Assembly: GCA_964034945.1 (NCBI GenBank)
Contig: OZ035961.1
Location: 17,313,243 to 17,377,242, forward strand
Direction: 5' to 3'
DNA: 64,000 nt
Source: Chrysopilus asiliformis
Lineage: Eukaryota > Arthropoda > Insecta > Diptera > Rhagionidae
Positions within the stretch are counted from its first letter, which is position 1. Every line of letters begins with the position of its first letter. The notes beneath the pieces were generated by a model. The model was not told the origin of the DNA. It saw only the letters and a program-made list of their open reading frames with translations, and searched no databases. Shown here piece by piece: positions 57,341-64,000 of this stretch. Both the position numbers and the translations under genes were made by a program.

Positions 57341-59040
57341 TATATTGGATGCATTAAATTGAGCACGCTCTGTATTTTGTAAAGAAATGTTATACTTCTA
57401 AATGGATTTAGTAAGAATTTTCGCGAGTGCTCAAAATCTGTCGATCAAAAATATGTCCCTAATTAATTTCAACGACAAAAATTTATTGCGAAAAATTGTA
57501 TTAGATTTTGGCAAATTCTAATGTGAAATTAATTGCAAATTAAAGCATTCATCAATACCTCCTCGTACTTCCTCAATACCTAATTGCTTTCTTGTCAAGA
57601 TAGTTTGCGTAAAGCCCCAAGCCTTTATCCATAACTAATAGTAAAAGTTTCCCTTCAAATTGCTTTGCACTTGACATTTAATATTGAATGTCAGGCCAAT
57701 CAAACAAAACCAAATCCAGATTCTGAACGAAACCCTTTTGAGATTTGATAACAAAAGACCAAAACATTCATGTTACGAAGCATAGAATGCTATATACAAA
57801 ATTGCATAATCGAAAGACATCCCTTGCCACCATAAAACATGATTGATTGATGTCTAATGGTAATGATACCATCCCCAATATACCGAAATAGGCCGCCACC
57901 ATTTCCAGTGAAAGGACATGGAAAATCAGCCCTTCAATCATCCCTTAAAGGCGTAACATATTGAATCACAATTAATTTTGAATTTTTGATTTCATTTTTA
58001 TTCTCGTATATGCGGGAGGATTAAAGTTTCATCCTAGCCTTTTGAAATTCTTGATCGTTTTGAATTGGAGCAAATTAATGGAGCGAATTTAATGGAAGTC
58101 CTTGACTTTAATGTTGAAGGAAAATTGTAATTTATTAATTCCTGACGTTGTACTTTTTGTTATAAAAGTCACGTACAATAATTTTTACACATTGGCTAAA
58201 TAAGAAGAAATTTCTTGCATCTCGTAAGGAAATCTGTCCCTTAAGGCAAGATATTTTTTTCTTCTCCAATTAAACGCCAATACAGCAAAATTAATTTCGG
58301 ATTTTCACCCTCCTTTTCGATGTTCTTCTGGTTTTCTTAAGATGTTCTATACTTTTGCTATAGCACTTTCGATTTTATTTTAGTTGTGATAATTAAAGAT
58401 AAACTTGCCAACTTCTGGAAATTCGTAAAGAAAAACCTTCAAAGAATAAGTGGTCAGAACTGGAATTATGAAATTTCGTATCGTCAAACAATCAACCCCA
58501 CAATATTTCGGCTTGGTGGTGTTATTTTTGTGATTTCACTTTCAAAATAATTGGATTCTCCGACGATTGCTGTTGACCATTTGGTACAATCGAAAAGGGT
58601 TAACTCATAGAATAAACAAACTGTTCTTTTAATCTTAAATTAAATGCACGATTGTTAAATATTTGGTGTGTTTTATGTGTTTGATAGCCAAGGGATATTT
58701 GGACATAAAAGCAAATAAAATATTTAATTATTCTATTTGCTTTATTATTCTTTTAATTTCTTTGGTTATCAATAGAGAATGTATGACTTATGTGCGATTT
58801 TCATAGCTTCCTTAACACATTAGGATTTATATTTAAGGATTTTATATCCAATATCGTACAATTATATATAGATTAATTCCTCCATCATTTTAGCGGTCAT
58901 AAAAATGGAATCTTAACTGATTTAGAAAAAAACTTTAGTGTGAGTTTTATGGTAAACAAAAGTGACAGTTTTAAGCTATACAGAAACCTTAAATTTCTCC
59001 ATTTTGAGCCCTTTCTTTCCTGGTACGCCATAAACCAATT
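57341..59040. other. Intergenic, nothing recognised
   Basis: AT-rich, no repeat or coding signal that I can support. Confidence 0.6.
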
Positions 59041-59700
59041 TTAGTTTGGTCTTGTAGAAATTTTGATTAGCATTTTTGAGAAATTTGGTCCGATTTTGGA
59101 GCAGTTTTTATCCGTAAAGTTTAAAAGCAATAAAATTTTTGCACATACACAAAAAAACCATATCTAATAACTATAACTTTTCGCACCTGACAATTTTATC
59201 ATGTGCTCTGGGGACGAAACTGGGTGTTAAAGAGTTAAGGATTCAATACCATTCTGAATCTGGCCTTTTTTATTCTGATTTTAAGCAATTGCGATCTGTA
59301 TTTTTGAAGCTTTTATTTTTAAGCAATTTGAAACCTGGAGCGGTATTCCGTAACTTGTTTCAAGCGTTTGTTTCTAGCTAGTAGAAAAATTAGAATTCGT
59401 TGTCTCTGTTTCGACCAAGATAAATGACAGGGCAAAACAGAGATAGCGAATACTGCTTTTTCTTCTAACTCGAAACAAACGCTTGAAACAAGTTACGGAA
59501 TACCACTCCTGGTTGGAACAAATTTTTATCCGCGTCTGAAGCAATGTTTATTCGGGTGTGAAAAAATTTGAACCCGGCTTTAACACAATTCTGAACCGGT
59601 TTTGAAGCGTTTGGCTTTAAGCAATTTTAATTCTGGTTGGAACATATTTTGATCCGTTTTGAGGCAATTCTGATTCGAAGTTGAAGGAATTTTGATCCTG
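59040..59700. repeat. Degenerate tandem array, about 21 bp, interrupted by a MITE
   Basis: Loose repeats of TTTTGAAGCAATTTTGATYCG on both sides of the element at 59334-59513. Units are diverged, so only the spacing and key words (GCAATT, GATCCG, TTTTGA) are conserved. Confidence 0.6.
59334..59513. mobile_element. MITE inserted in the 21-bp array
   Basis: Arms of about 42 bp: GGTATTCCGTAACTTGTTTC and on to TTTGTTTC, inverted at 59468-59512. About 180 bp. The outer bases merge with array sequence (CCTGG / CCTGG), possibly a short target duplication. Confidence 0.8.
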
Positions 59701-59892
59701 TAAAAGAGAAGCAATAGGCAATACGGCAACCTAAGATTTTCCTTACTCGTTACCCCCCTTCTCCCTTCATGCAATATCCTAAGTCACGGTCGTAATTTTG
59801 ATTTGGTTTTTATAATCGAATAAGTCATTGATAAAGAATATTGTCCGGCACAATATATCAACTTTTCCCTGTGAAACTTTCATCAGGTATGC

Positions 59893-59990
59893 ATTAAGTA
59901 AAGCTCATTAAGTAAAGCTCATTAAGTAAAGCTCATTAAGTAAAGCTCATTAAGTAAAGCTCATTAAGTAAAGCTCATTAAGTAAAGCTC
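59893..59990. repeat. Perfect 14-bp minisatellite, seven units
   Basis: ATTAAGTAAAGCTC repeated seven times without a mismatch. Confidence 0.97.
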
Positions 59991-61446
59991 TCTAATATTT
60001 GAAATAAATATACGCTTGGGTTTATACAGAATTGATTTTTTTTTGAAAAATTTTCAATCACAGCCTTCATTTTTTCAAATAAGAGCTATTTCTTTTTATA
60101 AATCCTTTTTGGACAATTTTTTCTTCGCCAATTTTACTTATGTTTTGAATTAAAAAATACAGAATTTATTATAAATAGACATTATTTTAGCAAAACAAAA
60201 TTAATCTAAAAGTTTTCTTCGAACTTATTAAAAGTTTATTTCTAGCATTTCAAATTAAGATAACTACATAACTTTCAGTGAGTAAATATTTTCTGTTTGA
60301 GTTCTTTTAATGATGTTAAATAGCACAAAATTGCATTTGTGCACTTGGATATAAACTCTAGAATTAACAATATTTTGCATTTCAGAACATTTCAGAACAA
60401 TGTAACATTTTGGTGTGTTTGCTTAACTATAATTTAGGAAACAATCTAATTAAAAAACTTGCCACATGCTACTCATTATTTCTTTGCACAGGTTTCCATT
60501 TAACATAATTTTAAATTCTAGCCTATTTATACAGTATACTATATACGTCGGTGACAGAGACTCTCTAGATTAATATGTGGCATTAATCCTGGTGAATATG
60601 TGATGAGAGAAGAAAGCCAAAAAACCCACATACTCTTAAAATAGTATAAAATCTACGTACTTACATTTAGGAAAACCGTTTGGCATATAATTCTATAAGA
60701 AACCCTTTTTAGGGATTTAAAATAAAATCCACATGGGTGCCACATATGACTTTTTGGTTTTTATAAACGGAGGGATGCGGTGTGGTGGTAACTTCGCGGT
60801 AGGGTGATTTTAATTTTATTCACCTTTTGCAACAACAACATCTTGGGTATAAACGTATAGTAGGCGTAAGTATGTAACTTTCTTTTGCGGGAAGAAGTTT
60901 TACAGAACGTTTTACCATATATAACATGTCTGACTAATTATTAATGTTTCCTACCCCAAATATAATACTTTTGTAGATACTTTCACGCACATATGATATA
61001 ATAATATGGTGTATATTTACAAAGTCAAAGTTTTATTCGCTTTTATTTCGTATTTCTTCTATTTTACAGGCTTCTGATGTAGTTTTGGCTCTTCAATTCC
61101 TGCCTGATTTATTACCGCGATCGACTTGAATTATGGCACAAGCACTTTTGATATCGTTCTGTTGGTGATTTTGAGGTTATTTATGACTACACATATTCCA
61201 ATTACTGTTTGAATTATATGAAAATTATACAGATGAAAACATCTATTAAGAAATTAAAACACTTTAATCTAAAAACAATGGGAATAATTTGATCAAAAGA
61301 ATTTTTCTCTTGCTCCCTCATACAAATTTTAATTTTTTTACGAGTTTCTCGAAAACGGTCGTATTTAAAAAAAATCGAGACAATTTTTGCTAATAAATTT
61401 CTTTTGTATAATCATTCCATACATTGAAATCTATTCAAAATAGTTT
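59991..61446. other. Intergenic, nothing recognised
   Basis: AT-rich; no coding or repeat signal supported. Confidence 0.6.
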
Positions 61447-61448
61447 CG

Positions 61449-61615
61449 GAGTAATAGCGGGTGTCCATAAAAAACGTCACACTTTTGGAAGGGGTAGGAG
61501 GGGGGGGGGGGTCTCTCTATATATAAAATATCCATATAAAAATCACGAAAAAGACTGCGAGAGGAGGGAGGCGGTTGCGAACGGCCAATATTTAGAGTGA
61601 CGTATTTAATGGCGC
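61449..61615. mobile_element. Short TIR element (ACGTCAC type)
   Basis: GTGTCCATAAAAAACGTCACAC at the left and, inverted, GCGCCATTAAATACGTCAC at the right, about 167 bp, with a G-rich run between. Similar phrases occur near 18.05-18.24 kb. Confidence 0.55.
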
Positions 61616-63240
61616 ATGCATACTTTAAGGAGCTATGTTACGCTAATTTCATGCTTTTCCGACTCTCGTCAAATTTTTCGGAATTTTTTATATGCAATTT
61701 ACTCCCGAATCCTCCAATTTTTTATATGCAATTTACTAATTTACTCCCGAACCCTCCCCCTTGAAAATAATTACGCTATTTATGGGGAACCCATAACTGG
61801 AATTTTCCTCCAAATTCCGCGTAAATTAGGATATGTAGGATATTTGAAGATTGCTTCCTGGAAATTGTGGCTTTTATTAGGTTTTAAAAAAACAAATATG
61901 TTCGTAGAGAATTTTCTTCAAAACCCCAATAGAATTTAATCAAAATTTTCTGCGGATTTTAGAAAGTTCAAATCCGCATATTTTTATCACGTAACTTTTC
62001 CTATCATCGAACTTATAACCACAATAAAAGAAAATATCATATTCAGCACTGGAAACCTGAAATAAGAGGTGCCACTGAAATTTTCTTTTCTGATCCCATT
62101 GTCTAGACGAGAGTAAGATTCGTGTCAACAATACCAGCGCTTTACCAAAAGATTGTGGAAATATGAAAACAAATACAAAAAAAAAAACAAGGGAAGCCGA
62201 AGAAAATGTTTGCAAAGGTGCCACTCAAGGAGATTTAAAGGGTTCAACACCATAGAGAGATTTTCCTTCGATCAAAACCATCCAACTCTCTATATTTTTA
62301 TTAAAATTTTAAGCAAACAAAAGGAGTGAGGATTTTTTTAATTTAAAAATATTGAGACCTTCTTTAATATGATGTTAGTATTGAATTCTTGAAGTTTCCT
62401 AAATATAAATTTTGTGGTTGTTCATGTTTTGTTTAACTGCTACTGCTGCTATACCGATTGCCACTTGGAAAACTCATTTGATGACAAGTGGAAATTGTTG
62501 CCAAAGGTGCCTTAAGGCATTCACTTAAATTTCCACCATATATGAATTTTGTCATTTAAGGATGAAGAAATTGGTGTGAAAAGTACAAGAGATGAAGTAG
62601 CGTTGAGCACATCTCAAAATCCGTCATTAAATGCAAAACCTTACTGGGAAACATTTGAAAATCAGTATAGTTTTACAACACTCATCTTTGAGTTTCACAT
62701 ATGTAGCCTTAGCACGCGACTTTTTCGAGTGTGCATTTAATAGTCGTGGTGTTCGTATTGCGTATCGAAGACTTTCGATTTTTGGGGATTTTATATCACC
62801 CCTTTTTTGCTGAATTTACGAGTAAATTTGAAACGTTGATGTTACGGGTTGTTAACTTAGCCTAGGGGCTTTTATAGGTTTTAGTGTCATATATGACCTT
62901 ATTTCCGTTACTATAACAAATGTCGCTGGGAAAAATTTGTGTCATTTTAATGTTTGCCTGAAGTTTATTTAAATTAGTTTTTCAAAACGAGGGAAAATCG
63001 ATTTTATTTCGGTTTAAATGAATTTCAAAAGACGATTTTCTTCGAAATTTTGTTGAACTAAAAATTGCGATAAACGAACTAAAAATTCGATGTTTGTTGA
63101 TTTTTGTAAATGGGCTTATCGGTCCTTTGAAATTCGATCGTTTCTTGTAACATTTCGTTATAAAGGTAGTTTTTTAAGCTCGATAGAACTTCAAATTTTA
63201 AAAAGTAACACAAAAAATTAAATTTTAATCAATTTTTTTT
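61616..63240. other. Intergenic, nothing recognised
   Basis: AT-rich sequence with short frames and no recognised domain. Confidence 0.6.
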
Positions 63241-63267
63241 ATTTATTCGAACGATCAATACATGGCA

Positions 63268-63932
63268 TTAACATTTGAAAATGATTTCGGGCATATGGCC
63301 ACCGCGGCTGTTCTTGACGAAGCGCATTCTGGACGTCCAATTTTGGGCCACTTTTTCGAGCACTGCTGGTCGTATGTCACGAATAACACGAACAGTGTTG
63401 GCCTCTAAGGCGTCAATTGTTGCTGGTTTATCAGCATAAACCAGTGACTTCACGTAGCCTCACAGGAAATAATCGAGAGGTGTCAAATCGCATGACCTTG
63501 GAGGCCAATTGACAGGTCCATTTTTCGAAATCAAGGTATCGTCAAATTTTGATTTCAATAAGTCGATGGTTGCGGTCGCCGTATGGCACGTAGCGCCATC
63601 CTGTTGAAACCACAAGTATGCTACGCCAATATCTTGAATTTTTGGCAACAAAAATTCATTAATCATTGCTCTGTAGCGAGCTCCATTGACAGTAACACGC
63701 ACTCCTTCCGCCTTTTTAAATAAATACGGTCCGACGATGTTACTGCAGCAATATTCTCATTACTACGGGCTGTACGCACTCTGGTTGATGGATGAATGCC
63801 TAATAGTGTAAAATTAGTTCGAAATTTGGTGATGGTTTCATAATTCGTGGAACGATTATGACGACCAAAATGTGGACGAAGAGCTCTATAACAATTCCTA
63901 ACTGAGCACTGATTTTGGAAATAGGTTTCCAC
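63268..63932 (-). pseudogene. Broken mariner/Tc1-superfamily transposase
   Basis: Cut-and-paste DNA transposase remnant. The N-terminal helix-turn-helix part (CYRALRPHFGRHNRST, RTARSNENIAAV) lies at about 63932-63735. It then jumps straight to the late catalytic domain (VRVTVNGARYRAMINEF, WFQQDGATCHT, WPPRSCDLTPLDYF, then SRGGHMPEIIF before the stop at 63268). The middle, including the first catalytic Asp, is deleted and the junction shifts frame near 63715. A TGA replaces the usual Trp at 63460-63462. Weak matching sequence extends a few codons right of 63932, with a stop. Spacing of the Asp in QQDG and the Asp in CDLTPLD fits a DDD mariner-type enzyme. Terminal repeats were not identified; the right one may be outside the window. 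Confidence 0.9.
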
Positions 63933-64000
63933 AATTAGTTAACGTTGTTCACATGTAAGTCAATTCATGATGATTTGCCAGAGTATACTGATCATAAATG

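Noticed and set aside
59893..59990. Possible CRISPR-like or regulatory array
   Set aside because: Units abut with no spacers, in a eukaryotic context; a plain minisatellite.
1..64000. tRNA, rRNA or snRNA genes
   Set aside because: I looked for T-arm (GGTTCGANTCC) and conserved rRNA phrases and saw no arrangement that folds; a covariance-model scan would be needed to exclude them.

Overview
The window looks like a stretch of a fly (dipteran) nuclear genome. It is AT-rich, its only recognisable host genes are split by introns with canonical GT-AG borders, and its repeats include GTCY-microsatellite elements of the kind described in Diptera as mini-me. No bacterial gene layout, CRISPR array or RNA gene was recognised.

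Host genes. Two acyl-CoA desaturase genes lie head to tail on the minus strand in the left 19 kb. The right one (gene B, 18710 to 8850) is complete: five coding exons, 416 residues, all three histidine boxes, and an unusually long Asn/Ser-rich N-terminus. The left one (gene A, 3142 to beyond base 1) shows only its first three coding exons and is more divergent. Both share an internal 131-nt exon with identical splice phases, so they are paralogues. They should act as ER-membrane fatty-acyl-CoA desaturases with cytochrome b5. No host gene was recognised from 19 kb to the right end.

Mobile DNA. A complete, young Ty3/gypsy-type LTR retrotransposon (20975-26202, minus) has two LTRs that look identical over 216 bp, an AAAT target duplication and one open Gag-Pol frame. 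Its left LTR carries a 234-bp TTAA-flanked MITE that the other LTR lacks. At the two ends of its internal region are 14-nt matches to opposite ends of what appears to be the same tRNA-Leu: the primer-binding site by complementarity, and the tract beside the 3' LTR by identity with the tRNA 5' end. This is the most interesting signal found. A broken mariner-like transposase lies at the right edge, and a broken copy of a repetitive arthropod gene family lies in the first intron of gene B.

Repeats. The rest is a mosaic of small inverted-repeat elements: TTAA-flanked, pogo-like, possible hAT-like and PIF-like, plus mini-me-like. There are also tandem arrays, the largest being about 1.2 kb of GTCTGTCTGTCG at 52.4-53.6 kb, which is open in several frames only because of its 12-bp period. 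A perfect 50-bp-arm palindrome sits just outside the LTR element. All family names rest on recognition by eye; no search was run.
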